Positions 1-13,689 of a stretch of 64,000 nucleotides of DNA are shown one piece after another. The stretch is taken from positions 10,246,701 through 10,310,700 of the forward strand of contig CM019238.1 of NCBI GenBank assembly GCA_009741485.1, given 5' to 3'. The notes beneath the pieces are model-generated. The model ran no database searches. It was given only the letters and a program-made list of their open reading frames with translations, and was not told where the DNA came from. Position 1 is the first letter of the stretch; each line of letters starts with the position of its first letter. Made by a program: the position numbers and the translations under genes. The DNA comes from Malurus cyaneus samueli. Its lineage: Eukaryota > Chordata > Aves > Passeriformes > Maluridae.

Positions 1-3000
1 GCTTTTGGGGGATCTTTTCACTGATTTTTATAGAAATCCAAGCAGTTTTGGTTAAAACATAGTAAATGAGAAAAGCAAAGGCTGGAGATGTCTGATTTTT
101 ATACTGGACTGTAGCTGATGTTGTCTTATGTTGGAGTGAGCTGAAGTTTACAGCAGAAGCAGAGGGGCTGAATGGAAAGAGGACTCTTCTCTGCTCTTTT
201 GAAATAACAGTTACAGGAAATAGAGATTATTCCCAAAGGAGGAGACAAAGGAAGCTCTCAGGATGTTATCTGGAGATGAGTGTCTGGGAGAGGAGATTAG
301 ATTCAGATAGAAGCTGCCTTACTGAAGAGAACTGATGAGTACTCTGATTTTTATTCACTGGTCTTCCTTCCTAAGGAAAAGTCTCCAGGTGGGGTAGGAT
401 GATGCTGAAAGTAGCATTGCTAAAGAAGGTGACCAAAAGGAGCACAAACAGGGGCAGAGCCCAGCCCATTCACTGTCACTGCCATTTTGTGGTAGAAGTC
501 TGGAATGGAAGGATGCATCACCCTTCTGCTTGATGCTCATCATTCCTCCTGAGGGAGGAACAGTAAGATCTTGAAATCAAAGGATGGTGCAAGCCCTGGC
601 CCAGTGAGGCAGAGTCTCCTTTCTTGCCTGTCCTTGCTCAGCTGAGGGCAGACTAAGCCTTGCCTTACTCTCCTATGCCCATCTTGATGGTTGTCTTAAA
701 ACTCCTAATTCAACAGTGGAAGATGCCTGAAGCTTTTACTTGATTGACACCTGGGACTTTTTTTTTTGTTACTTAAGGTTTCTGAATTTCCTCCAGAGGG
801 ACCACTTCTAAGAACATTTAGAGTTACTTAATCCTGAAGTTTATGAAATTCACACAAATATGGGTAGTCTTGGTTTAAAGAGGGAAGAAGTGGAAGGCAT
901 AATATGGTTTCCCATAAACTGAGGACAATTCTTCAATCTGTGGAACCTCTGGATTTTGTGGGTATTTTTGTCCAGAGTCCCAAATTGTTGACCACCTCTG
1001 CCAGGCTATATATTGCTTTAAGATCAACCCAAATCTAAACTAACCACTTATGTTCGCTTATTATTTATTTTTGATGCTCAATTTAAACAGCTAAAATTGT
1101 GATCTAAACATTAAATTAAAACCTTGGCATGAATTGGATGGTGTATGTCTCTGCAGGATTGCTTTTATGTGAAACAGTTTACATGAATGCTGTTCCTTCT
1201 CTTGAAAGCAGGTTGACATGCATATTAATGAGGCCAGGTGTTAACTTCAAGCTGTTTCTTTCCAACCAAGAAAAATCTTTATATTAACTTAGTGTTTTTT
1301 GCAAGTATTTCTCGTAAAATGTACGATGACACTTTGCACATAGAAACCTTCCAACATCACAACTCTCTCATTTTATTCTTTCCCTTCTGCGTGTCTCGCT
1401 CAGTTGCAGATGAATCAGATTTGGAGTGGTAGCAGATACCTCAACATAAGCTGAGCACAGTGATATTGAGGAACCTACCAAAATATCAGTGAACCCAAAT
1501 AAAGCTCTGAGAGTGGAATCCCAAAGGAGTCAGTGCTGTCTTGCTCAAAAGGCAATTTTGGTGCCTGTCCTTTACCACCCAGCATTGAAGCTGTTCAGTC
1601 ACTGATGTGCCTTCCCTTCTTTTCCCTGGTGCCAGAATATCCCACCAGCTCATGTGGAGTTGAGAAATGTTGCATCCAGATTTCTGATCTTGCAGCATGA
1701 ACAGTTTTTATTTGTGACCTTTTATTTTAAAGACAGCTAGAGCTGCCAATAATTTAGGCGTGTTCCTGAAATTGTTGGAGCAGGCTAGGGAGTGCCTAAA
1801 AAGAGTTCCTTGGATATGGAGGGACATGAAAAACAGGGGAAATTCTTCAAAATCAGAGCTGCACAAAGCAAAGACAGCTCCGGATAAGTTTAGAAAGAAG
1901 GCCTGTATTTCATGAATAGGCCTAGTGCCTGTTTTGCCAATCTCAATTGCTTTAGATTTTGGGTACCAGGAGAACTGTGTGGTTTTACTCTGCATGTCAT
2001 ACCTGATTATTCACATGTATCACAGTACTTGCCATAGGAGAATCATTTTTCTGTCAGAGTTTGATTCTTCGTACCCCTAATATGGTAAAAACTTAGGTTC
2101 TAGTTTTGCAGGGGATGTAGACATATGCAAAATAAAAGTATTAAATTCAGTAGGAGCCCAAATGTTTCCCATTTTGGAGGTTATTCCCAGGTGATCTAAT
2201 GGCTCATAGCGGCCATATTAATCCCTGCTTTCGTAAAGTTCTTGGATTGCCCCTCTAGAATAAATATCTTAGTGCACTTAGACCCAGCAGAGGCTTAATT
2301 ATTTAAAGGATCAGTACAAGAGGTACAGAAATAAATACATCTTAAAAAAAGAAAAAATTTCAATGGCATTGACACGTACTCATTTCCATTTATTGCATAC
2401 TGTCAAAAGACACTGTATATTTAACAAGGTATGTACTCAGGTTACAGAAATTAAAATTTGACATTATGGGCTCAATGAGCACTTAACTTTATTTCCAGTG
2501 TTAGAGGTACTAATAGCTTCATTTACATTATGGTAAATCATTAAATTAAAGTCCCAAGCAAATCTTTCCATGGGGAGTCACTAGGAGTTTTCTTGTTTAA
2601 GGGTACAGAACCAGAATTTACAACATATGGGAGCTGCTGTTAAGATTTTAGAATCTCTTAAGGGGCTGGGGTGTCATCTGTCCCTTGAAGACAGGATTTT
2701 TGGCTATGGAATGGGGTGAGTCCATGTAAATATTTTGATAGAGAAGAGCCAGTTTTGAAGGTGGTCAGAGAAAGAGTGGAGAGCAGAAGGACTTTGTGGA
2801 AATGTTTTTTTTCAATGGTGGGGGGAAGTGCTCATCTATTTTAGTCAATGTTTTGAAAAATGTCATCAGCTCTCGAGGACTGTCAGCAGGTTTGTGAAGC
2901 TGGCACTTGGGAGAGTGATAGAAAGGGAGCATTTGGCCTGTTCTTCTCACCTAGAAACCCTGCTCCTCTCGCCAACCCCTGACAGCTGAGATTTCACTTC

Positions 3001-6000
3001 TCCACGAGTCTGTGAGGAGGAAGAACAGAACCAGAGCTGGAAGGGGCTGCTGAACTCTCCCATGGGCAGCTGCCTGGGCAGGGAGGAGAGGGGCAGCCGT
3101 GGCCACCCTGCCTGCTCTGCTGTTCCAAACCCTGATGGGGCACTGCCCATTCCAGCCCCAGGCACTGAGGGATCCCACCCTGGCCAGATCTCCAGAGCCC
3201 TGGTCTGTGTCACAGCATTTGTGTTCAACCTTTTCATGTAGCACCAGGAGGAAGGATTCCTCTCCAACAGATATCCTCTGCAGGCACACAGGGCAAGATT
3301 TGAGGCCTGACTTAGTGCCATTGGAGAGCAGAAGAATTTGAGCTCATGGGGCAGGCACAGGGGTGTCTGAGCTGTGAGGGGATGTTCAGCCATGTGGTCA
3401 CTCTAGAGGGTGAGCTGGGGCTGCCCTAAAGGCTGGAGTTCAGCGTGCTCTGCACAGCTCAGCTCGTGGCACAGCATCTTTGGGGAACCTCTGGGTGTGT
3501 GACAGGTGAGCTGCAGATCTTCCAGGAGCTGAAATCCAAACAAAAGCTACAGCTATTCCTGTGGAGAAGATGGCAGGTGTGATGTCCTTTATGAATTCAA
3601 GTGGCTGTTCTTGATTCAAGCTGAAGCTTCATGTCACAACTGCGATTTCCTCCGAGTCCAGGTTTTCAGGAAAGTCTTTGTGAAACCAGAGAGGCTCCAG
3701 CAAAACATGCAAGAGAGAATTCTCTTGTTCTACAATTATTAAGCTAATGAAACCCTGTAGGATGGCTCAAGGACCCAAGGGACAGGGAGGAAGGAAACAA
3801 GAAAGCTGGTTTAAGCTGTGGCCAAGGCAGAGGAAGCATGATAAATGAGGTGGAAGTACAATTGTGTTGCCTTGGCTGCTGCAAGGTGAAAGATTAGCAG
3901 ATCAATGTACCCCGGCTGGGGAGGATGAGGAACAAACAGACTTGCGAGGGAAGCCAACTTATATATAAGCTATAACAGCAAGGGCTTCTGTATTGGATTT
4001 TAAAAGGTTTTACAGCTCTGATCGAGGACTACATGAGAATTTAAACTTTTAGAAAGACTTGGGGGGAAAAGAACTCGGTTTGTGAGTGTATTACTGTCAG
4101 CAGGAGACAGATTTTTCGCTGCTGGGGTAGGAATTCCTCAAGGATTTGGCCACAGAGTTGAGTGGATCCATTATCCATGAAATGATTTTCCTCAGCCCAG
4201 ATCTGGTTGGGATATTGATGGGCACTTTTTGCAGTCAAGTAAACAGGATCCTAAGTACTGCCAGGCAGTGTATGTTCTCAGGTTCCATGGACATGAATTC
4301 TCACTGTTTTGGGCTTGTAACGTCAGTGAGAATTAAACCTTTCCTTTAGAAGTTATCTTTCCTGGGGGAAGTTCTTGGATGGGATTGCTCATCAGCTGAG
4401 TAGAAAAACGACCCCGTCGCTACATTTCAGAGTGAAAACAGCTGCTCACCAGTAATTTTTTAGAGAGGTCTCCCAAAGTTATGCCTGGCTCCTGGTAAAG
4501 TGAGAGAAGTACTCCTGATACCGATAGTAACCCATGCAGGTGGCCTCAGATTTGTGCCCAGGCTACTGTCTGGTGCATATGGTTCTCAAAAAAATCTGTT
4601 AAACTAAAGCAGGGCATCTCTGCCTCATTGCTTAGAAGCCCATCTTGTTCTCCCTGAGGTGTTACTTTGCTGTAAATCTCAACCATTGCGATGTCTGTAG
4701 CTGACACAGGCTTTTGAAATACAGCAGAGACTGATTAGGCCTTTCTCCAGAAATCAGTTACGGTTGAGGATGGGGAGAGGACACAAATAACACATTCTGA
4801 ACGTGGAGGAAACAGTGCTCAGACCTAGGGATTCACTAACTGGTGCTAGAACACACATCCAACCTAAAACATACACTGTCACATTAGTATTATCCCTGAT
4901 TTTTACTGTTGCTTGAGTTTTTTTCCTGTGTAACACAGACTTCCAACTGTCAGTAACTTTTCTGTCCTTTCAATATTTGGTTTGGAAATTCCTTCACCTT
5001 TATTCCACCTTGTCAGTGCTGGATTCTTCTGGGGTGTTACAAGTGTGTTTAGCTCTCTGGATATTGAGTTAATCACGTACTCACTGTCACTCCACTGAAG
5101 TCATCAGGAATGAAGTTACCCTTTAATTATGAAGAGAGATGTGCCTTTTCAATGCTTCATCGACCCTCACATTGCTGACATTGAACCTTAAGGCAGCTGG
5201 GAATGTCTTATTCAGAATGCCTTGGGGAAGGATTCTGGTTATTTTTATAAATACCCTTCATTTCTCCTACTTTTTGAAAGTCTTCCTTTTATCCTTCCAT
5301 GTATCCCTTCCTTGTAAAAAAAAAAAAGAAAAACAGTGGCCAGCCAACAAAATTTGCTGCATCTACAGTTTTTAAGAAGTGTCTAGAAGTGTGGTTAATG
5401 CTGAGTGCCCAGGGGAGTGTCATGGGGGGTGAGGCTGGTGTGGTAATTGCTGACCATGGGTGAGACTGAGGGGGATGGCTTGGAGGAGCAGTAACAGGAG
5501 ATTGCTGCTTACAGCCATCCCAATTTGCTCTCCTTTGCATCTTGGTAATGAGCAATTAGGACTTGCAGAGCAGCTTTATTTGTTTGCCCTGGTTTGTGCA
5601 CTGTACCAGAGTTAGCCTCATCTTTTATGGCATCTTGAAGTGTTCAGGTAGTTGCTGCCAGGGTTCTGCTGCCTTGGAGGGTTTGGAGGAGCCTGTTAAA
5701 TCACAGTGTGACTGCAGAAGAGCTGGAAGCAGTGCAGTGAGACAGTCATGAGATCTAGGACAAGGAGACTGAGTTTGTGGTATCAGTGTTCACTGGAGGG
5801 AACAGCTCAACTCCCATCCATGGCCCTGCAAACAGGGTGATCCTGACTGGGTCAGGATGGAGATTCCTTTGTTTGTTCCTTTGCATGCAGCAACTCCACG
5901 TACACTGATGGCTGTGGGGCCATTAAAAAGGCTGGGTCTCATACAGAGTTACTTTACTTTAAGTCGAGTTAAAATTAACTGCAGGGAATTTTCAAGTTGG

Positions 6001-6296
6001 CAAGTTCTGGTTGGAATTAATTCCAGTTTTTTGAGTCCGGTGTTTACTGCAGTTGTGGCAAAGCACCTCAGATGGTTCATGCATGCCTTTTGAGCACTTG
6101 AACCTCTGTATCAAGTCACCCTGCCTCTCTGAGGTGTGTCAATATTTCATAAAGAGAACAGCTGCAGTAGGAAATTCAATATGATCAGGCACAGAATGCC
6201 TGATTTTTGTTTAATAATAACGTTTCAGAATAAATTCCAGTGTCAATTACAAAGTAAGCTAGTTTCTATGGAACTGAGTTGATCAAGAGAGATCTT
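1..6296. other. Non-coding DNA, no gene recognised
   Basis: The sequence is AT-moderate, CpG-poor and vertebrate-like. Open frames are short and unlike proteins. A few isolated donor-like strings occur (for example GTGAGT at 2716), but none is paired with a strong upstream acceptor and an open frame of convincing quality. A GC-richer patch near 2950-3560 and a short A-tract near 5317 are the only compositional changes I noted. It is best read as intron or intergenic DNA. Confidence 0.6.
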
Positions 6297-6636
6297 TGTG
6301 ATAATGGGAGAACAGAGGACATGAACCCCTTCTAGCTGGTTCAAAGAAATCCTTTATTCTCCAAAAGCTGTGCCTCTTTATATTCTAAACTTCCCTCGCT
6401 GAGCACTTATTGGCTGTCTGCCCTGCAGAGCCTCCACCCACAAACCTTCTTATCCAATCACATCTCTGGTTGGGTGGGTTCTATGGGCTCTGTTAGCCAA
6501 TCACAGTGTGACACATGAGGCAGGGATGTGTCAATCACACAGGCTCCTCCCTGATCCCATGACCTGCAGCTTGAACCTTTCCTAAACTTTCGGATTGACC
6601 CCAACAGATCCTGGTGTTTGGAAAACCATCCTGACA
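6297..6636 (-). mobile_element. Solo LTR candidate of an old avian endogenous retrovirus
   Basis: Read on the minus strand, this 340-bp block begins TGTCAGG and ends ATCACA, so it has the TG...CA ends of a retroviral LTR. In order it carries ATTGG/CCAAT-type boxes (one at plus 6409-6413, others near 6455 and 6500), a TATAAA at plus 6377-6382, and an AATAAA at plus 6353-6358 about 20 bases further on. This is the U3-R-U5 order of a compact LTR promoter plus polyadenylation signal. No internal retroviral genes flank it, so it would be a solo LTR. I could not find a clean target-site duplication: the left flank is ...atctt and the right flank is aatag. The exact ends are therefore uncertain, and it could instead be part of another repeat. 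Confidence 0.5.
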
Positions 6637-8068
6637 AATAGATATGAAACCCTCTTCGATGCTGAGTGAAAAAAGGTTTCTTCCTAGATTTTTCTCTCTC
6701 TAGCTGAATTATAAAATAGGATATCTTGCTGGTTTTGTGGTAGTGTGCAACTGGAAACTTCTGCTTTTGCTGGTTTTTTTGGAATACTGCAAAGAGAAAC
6801 AAAATCATTTGGGGTTGAATAATAAATTCAACCAAAAAGCCAACATAAGTTTTAAACATATATTGAATGTATATACACAAACACATTTATATATATGTAA
6901 AAATATGTACTTAAAAATAAATTGCCTCTGGTCTACCGAAGGCATTTTTTTCTCTCACCATTGAACCATTGATATAAAAAGATCACTTATTTACACTTCT
7001 CTACTGGTGAGAGACATTTGACTTTGTCAGATCCTCAGGCTTGTAATGAAATTACATTATATTTTAAAATCTTCTCTTTGGTAATTCTCCTTTAGGGCTC
7101 TTCTCTACCAGGTGTCCTAGAAATCCAACTTCTTAAATTTAAGAATCCTGTTGCCAACTTCACCAGTAAAACTTCACTACAGAGTTGTTCAGCAAAATAT
7201 CTCAGTTTCAGAATGTATCTTAAGGCAGCTGCCTGGCTTCCCCTTTAGTCATGTTTGGTTTTTCCTCTGACTGAAATCAGAAGCAGTGGGGGGAAATGTC
7301 ACAATTTCTTCTTCACTTCTTCTCTCCTTCACTTTAGTAACCTTTTCATCAAACATGAGGAGCTGCATGTCTCTGGTCCTCAACTAGTGTTATCCTCAGG
7401 CCATGATAAGTAGAAAAACGTGTTTCTGCCTTGAAAATCTTATCACCTTGCTTTTGGATTCTTCACTTTTCTCATCTCTGCCTGTCTGTTATCCTTTGTG
7501 ACTGGACATGTACTACGACACCATTATTTATGTAAAGCACAGGAAAGAGCTGTACAGTAAGAATTCAAAGGTAGATTGTAATTCAAGAGAAATCAGGTGT
7601 TTCTTTGCAGCTGGTTTAAAAAAAATGAAAATGAAATGCAAATAATAATATTCTCCCCTCAATAATTTTTGAAAAATAGAATAATATTTATATTTTAGAC
7701 AGTGACTTTGTTTTGTTTTTAAATCTTAAAAAATGCACTTAAACGAAGGTGGCTATTAGAAAGTTTTAAAATGTGTGGCTTTCAGGTAATTTACTATAAA
7801 GTGGATACAGTCCTGGGTATATGGCAGCCTCAGTGGGAAAAACAGGTTAAGAGCTCTTGGGGCACTTTTTCAGGCCCTAAGGAATGGAACAGTCTTTGCT
7901 CAGATGCAGCTGACTGGAGAGTCAGTCAGACTTGAGTGATTTGAATGGAAAACGTGTTTATTTTTCTTCTCCAATCTGCCCTCTAAGAAGGTTTTCTTGC
8001 ACTGCTTGGGTCTGTCCAGTGTTCTGTACAATCCCTGCTCATGGTGAGAAGCCTCCTCTGAGGGTGGC
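6637..8068. other. AT-rich non-coding DNA
   Basis: AT-rich sequence with A/T runs (for example 7615-7740). No splice-bounded open frame or repeat family was recognised. Confidence 0.6.
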
Positions 8069-8140
8069 ACATCTCTGGCCGTGGTTGGCACATCTCTGGC
8101 CATGGTTGGCACATCTCTGGCCGTGGTTGGCACATCTCTT
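8069..8140. repeat. 21-bp minisatellite, about 3.4 copies
   Basis: A 21-base unit beginning acatctctggcc and ending tggttggc repeats at 8069, 8090 and 8111, then breaks off at 8132-8140. Copies differ at one position (ccgtgg versus ccatgg). Because 21 is a multiple of three, it produces a repeating heptapeptide in every frame. This makes spurious open reading frames on both strands that should not be taken as genes. Confidence 0.9.
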
Positions 8141-11100
8141 GCTGTGTTCCTCTGAGTTTTGCCCCTCAGCTGATGTTGAGGGGCAGTTTGTCTCTCCAAA
8201 ACAGGTCAGATTCCCCCTCAGGAGGCTGGCACTGGGCAGGGATCCCCAGTACCTGGCAGTGCCCCAGTGCCATGTGTCTCACAATTTGGGCATCTTCTGA
8301 CACAGCTTTAGCTCAGTGCAGAGGAGGGGACGGCTGGGTACGTTCTGTACCTGGATTGTCAGCACTCCTTGCACCCAAACCAAGGACTTTTGCCTGTGAA
8401 TTGCAGAGCAATACTGAAATGGGAAATCATTTAGCACTGAGAACCTCCTGCTGCCTCTGTTTCTGCATTCCTGTCCCAAAAGCAGAGTTGTCCAAGTAGC
8501 ATGTGATGGTATCATAAAATATTGAATTGGAGAGGCGCTTCTAATGCTCCACCAGGTCCTGTGAGCAGCACAGCAAAATGATTAATGGGACCCAGCCCCG
8601 GCTCTGTTAAAGCCAGATCTGTTGGGCTGCAGTTTCTTCTTTTTTGGAATATTCTGCTCGGCAGCGTGTTGCCATACAGACTCATCAGCAAATGAGTAGC
8701 AGATGGAGCGGTGACACATTTTATCTTGCAGCAGCAGGGACATTGTATGTGCTAGGAGAATTCTGAGAAGTTGGTTTCGTGCGAGCATGTGATGAAGGAA
8801 AAGCTGCCGATCGCTTTTCTTTCTCTGCAGAATTGCAGATGGACAAACGGAGAGGAAAGCGGTTGTCTCAAGCAAGGCAGTAACAAAGAATGAAATGTTC
8901 AAGAAGATAAAATTAAAACCCCTGCTATGGCAAAGATATACATCTCTGCCTCCTGTGCCCAACTGTCACAGCATGGCTTAGTTTTTTGTTTCAGATGGTA
9001 TCCTTCCCATCAGGCCTTTATGAATTGGTAGGTAGAGTACTGTTCTTTAAAAGTCAGATGCTGCTTGTCATTAAGAACAATTAATCCATAACCTGGACTT
9101 CGTATAAAGTTCCTCCTCCCCTCACTGTATATAACAGATGAGACATTGTAAAGGAAAATCTGAAAATTATTCTGAGCTGAGGCTATTTCAGGATTGTTTG
9201 GTTCCTCAGCTCTGCTCACATATGCCTTTTTCTCCTCTAAACTGCCTGTGCCATACTGTTTACTAGAAGAGTTAGACTGGAAATTGCTGATTGTGAAGTT
9301 GAAGCCTGAGGCTGCATCCTGAAGCTAACTAGACTGTGAGAAAGAGTGAGGCAGACATGACAAAACCAGGTCTGTGTTTGTCCAGATAACATCGAACTCT
9401 TGGAGATGCAGACATTGTCTGAGATGCAGGTAGGGTTTAACTTATGATAGGCCTTGCAGTAAGATATCTTTTTTTTTTCTTTTTTCCTGTATTAGCAGAC
9501 ATGTAGGGGCATGCTTTGTGCCTTGTTTGTGTGGTTAGTGCTTCCTTTTCATTTTCACTCTGACATTCATGCTGCACCCAGGGATCTGGCAGGTATTTTT
9601 TCCCAATGACTCTATTGATCTGTATGGAGAAAGCGTATGCAGCTGGCAGCGTGCTGTGTGCCTTGCTGTTTACCAGGCACAAGGCACATCCATAGTTGTC
9701 AGTTTGCTGTGCAGTATTGGGTGTTTTTTTGGGCCAATGCACCCAAAAAATATCTCAGCACTCCCAGGGTGCACTTATCCTTGAGACAGGGCTTGTTCAG
9801 ATGAGGAGAGATCCGACATGGTACTGGTAGCAGCAGGGAATGGGTCACAATAACCCAACTGTCCCTTTCAATCCTTTATCCCAGCCTGTGCTGTGTCTTC
9901 TACAATAGTTAACATCCTCCTTCAGTGCCTGACATAAGTCATAATTCAATAGTCGATTCTCCTCGCTTGCCCTATCCCATGGCATCCTCAATGCACAAAG
10001 GGCTGTGATTTATAACAACAGACACATTGGGAGCCTTGTGCTGGTCTATCTGCTGTGCAGAGAGGGAGATGCTGGCAGCCAGAGCCAAACCTGACACCTC
10101 TGACTGTAAAGGTGTGACTGCACTGCATCACCAGAGCCTCTTTGAAGGCTGTGAAACGTGGTGACTTACCAGGAGGGGACAGAAGGTAGCAGGGGTGGGA
10201 CGTGTGTCAGCTCCAAAACTTCTCAGACAGTAAGGAAGCCATGGAGAGAAAGTGCTTCCCTGCCTTCAGCCCAGATCATAAATATTGGCCAAAACAAATT
10301 CCCAATTTCACTTGGGACAGAGGGTCCTTAGCAACCTACTGATGATCTTCCTACTGATTGTGGTCTAGTAAGAAATAGCTGGATTTTATTCAAAGCTGAA
10401 TACTTAAGGCACACAGCAAAGTATCTGAAGTGCCTACCAGACACACAAGAATGAGTGTAGTGACCATGAAACCTCAGTCCTGCTGGAGTTAGGCAGAGTT
10501 CAAACAGAAGTTTTGCAAATGCCAGCTCTTAGCAGCAAATAGCAGACAGTTTGCTAGTCATGGGGTTTGAGTGCTTCTGGAATCTGACAGGTTCCTACAT
10601 AAAAAGTTGGTGGGAAGGAAGAGACAGCCTTTTTATCCAGAGAGAAGAAGAAAATGGTAGCACATAGCACTGTTACACCAGAGTAAGGAAGGTATGGGAG
10701 CAAAAGCTTTAAATTGCCTATTTTAGTAATCTGGCATGTTCTGAGAAGTCGTTTCTGAGGTTTCATTCAGTGTGGTCAGGGCAGGTCTCACTCGCTGCCA
10801 CCACCAGCTGGTCCTTCCTGGGACTGGGTGATGGATGCAGAACCTCAGGGAGCGTGACTGTGCCTGCCCCGTGTTTCCATATGGATTTCACTCCTGCCTC
10901 ACAGGTAGGGAACAAAAGTATCACACAGCAAGGTGCTTTTCCTGGCCACCAGCACAGTCAGGATTACAGCCTTGACCGCCCCAGCCCCGGCCCCACGCCC
11001 TTCCCCACGGAGCAGGGGCCAGCTCAGTTCTGAGTGCGGGGGATCCTCTCATGTTCTCTAGCCCTGGAATGTCCTGGCTGCTGCCAGGAATTCTCCAGCA

Positions 11101-13689
11101 TTCACATAGAGCCCTGGCTTCTCATCTTTTGTGAGTTACAACCTGGAAGGTAAACCACTGGAAACACTCCTCTGATCACAGTGTCATACATGCAACTCCT
11201 TATCAGGCAAAACCCTCATGAAAAGGCTTTCTTCCTTCCCTTTCTCTGTGTAGCCTGTCCCTGTATCTGCTGGGAAAAGACAATTTGGTGAGTGATTTAC
11301 AAAACATTGAAGAGATCCCTTTCTGCTGTTTGTAACTCTCCTTCCATGCTGTGGTGACTGAAACCCTTTGCAAAGCCGACTCCTCACACTGTCATTAGTG
11401 TCTCTGGCATGGTTGGGAGGAATGAAGGATGAGCTTTAGCTGAACATTAATCTCAGATTAGTCTGGTTTAGTAAAAAAAAAAAAAGGCAATTGCATAATT
11501 TCTGAAAACCAAAGGGAGACAGAAAACTATTCATTTAGATGTAAATCACTTTGAAGTGCTTGCTCTGGGTTGGAATTTAGTTGATGTTAAATTTGTCAGC
11601 TTACAAATGCGGGGAGGGAAAGGGGAGGGGAGAGAGAGTTATTGCAGGACTGCTTTCAGAACTCCCTTATAATCCTGTATATTTAGAACAAAGTGAAATC
11701 TTACTTTGTGCTACTACTGAAGATTTCTCTAAAGGAAGAGGAAGGAATATTTGCCTTCCAGTGCTTGCTTTGAACTTCTGAGCTTATTAGAGCCCTGAAT
11801 CAATATTCAGTGCAATTTCATTACCAGTTGAGTGAATTTGGATTTTTCATTCAAAGTGATTATTTCCCTCCCTCTAGCATTCAGAGAGATTCTTAAATAC
11901 CCTTTTGCTCCAGACTGATCAAAATATTAGTGGAGGTTTGTGAAGTTTGGACCTGCTACTCAGCACCAGATTCATTAATCTTTTGGGTTTCTGACAGATG
12001 TTAACCAAAAGAAGCTGTATGTTAAAACTTCCCCTTAGTGATCAACACATTAAAGAATCAGGAATGGGGAGGAATGCAGAATATATTATGTGCTGTGAAT
12101 GTGTAACTGAAACAGATAAAATAACTAGGAAATAAAACATGAAACTGCAGCTCGACCAGGTTGGTTATAATGTTTGAGGAGTATTTAACCATTTAATTTT
12201 CTTAATGATTATAAGGGTTTGTTCTGAATATTTCTAATAAATGTTCATAGAAAATAAAAAATTTAGCCATTTATATCCAAGCCTGGAAAGAATTTGTACA
12301 AAATTCCTCTGGTAAAAAATAGATTTCTTTAATACTCCAGGCACAGTTGCTGCCAATTCTTTAGAAATGTCCACGGTTACCAAGAAAAATTGTATGTATT
12401 ATGAGACAAGTCTAATAGATCATAGAGTTAGTCACTTAAACCTGCAGGAAACACATTTATTAGGGCTTAATCTGTACTATTAAGCACTCATAGGGAATTT
12501 GCTATTAAAGCATAAATCATTGTCAGTGATGATCTTTAAAAAGCAATGCGTGCTGACTGTGCTCGTTCAATGTTCACTGTGCAGAGAGCAGGTGGAACAG
12601 GAATTCAGACGGGTATGGGTTCAAAGTGAAGCCTCTTGGGGGCGGATCCAGGCACCAAACTGCTCCCTTTTGGGGGTGTTTCTGACTGCAGAAGGGCTGG
12701 GCTGTAAGGCAGCATGTGGGATCGGGCTCAGAATCTGTTTGGGGGAATGTGCTGTGGAGGTGCAGTGAATCTCACAGAGGGTGCTCCTTCAGGGTGACCA
12801 ATGCAGCCCTTCCTAAACCCTATGGTGTGGTGTGGTGCCTGCACAGGCAGGGATGGGCACCCCACAGCCCATCTGGAATGTGCCCCCATCAACCCCCGAG
12901 TGCTGTTGGTCATTGTCACCTGGTCAGTGTGACAGTGGACACTGGCGGTTAGACGTGAGAAAGGCAGGTTGGTCAGGTATTCTGGGTGAGAAGATGCACT
13001 TGTGAACCTTGCCAAACACTGAGATACAGCCCCCTGCAGCCAGGGACTCACGCTGGCCTCATGTGCCACAGACTCTGCTCGTCAGCTCAGAGCCAGGGCA
13101 CAGTAGAGCCCCTCACAGACAGGAGTTTCTGTGCTTCAGACCTCATTCTGCATCATAAAGTCATCATTCCAGTATTGGAAGGCACTGTTCCTGGAAGGCT
13201 AGGGCCTCATTTCCATGAGATTTTTGTCTATAAATAACCAATAATTTTAAACCTAGGTGTTAATGAAGTAATATATGTCTTAGTGAGTACATTTCTTTGG
13301 AGGTACACTGAGCTCTGGTCTCCCTAGACTTCTGTGTGCTAAGGAAGAAGCAATTTAAATTTGAGTTCAATGAAGAAGGGTTTACAAGAGCAAGAAACTG
13401 GGCAGCACAAGGCAGTAAGTGGCAGTGTGAGCTGAGGACAAAATGCTTTGACCAGTGCATCCTTTTGGACAGCCTTATTGGCAGGAGTTGGATCCTATTT
13501 GACAGCTGTCAAGGTCAGCGTAACAGGGAAAAGCCTTAAAATTCTGCTTGGGAACAAGCAGAAATCTTCAGAAGGGTGAATATCTTGCTGCTGGCCCATC
13601 CTGAAGGATGGAGGTTGGCATTTGTGTAATGGCATTCAAACAGCACCCTGAGTAATGTTTGAGTTCTGTCCCTCAAGCATTTTTTAAGG
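8141..13689. other. Non-coding DNA with possible conserved elements
   Basis: No gene was recognised. A CpG-bearing stretch at about 8640-8900 differs from its surroundings and has a polypyrimidine-AG at 8820-8830 followed by about 49 open codons. Two short splice-bounded segments (11254-11287 and 13328-13414) are discussed as weak exon candidates in the findings. A CT-rich/GC-rich patch lies near 12780-13110. The remainder looks intronic or intergenic. Confidence 0.5.

Noticed and set aside
7900..8300. Open frames with heptapeptide repeats
   Set aside because: Produced by the 21-bp minisatellite, whose unit length is a multiple of three.
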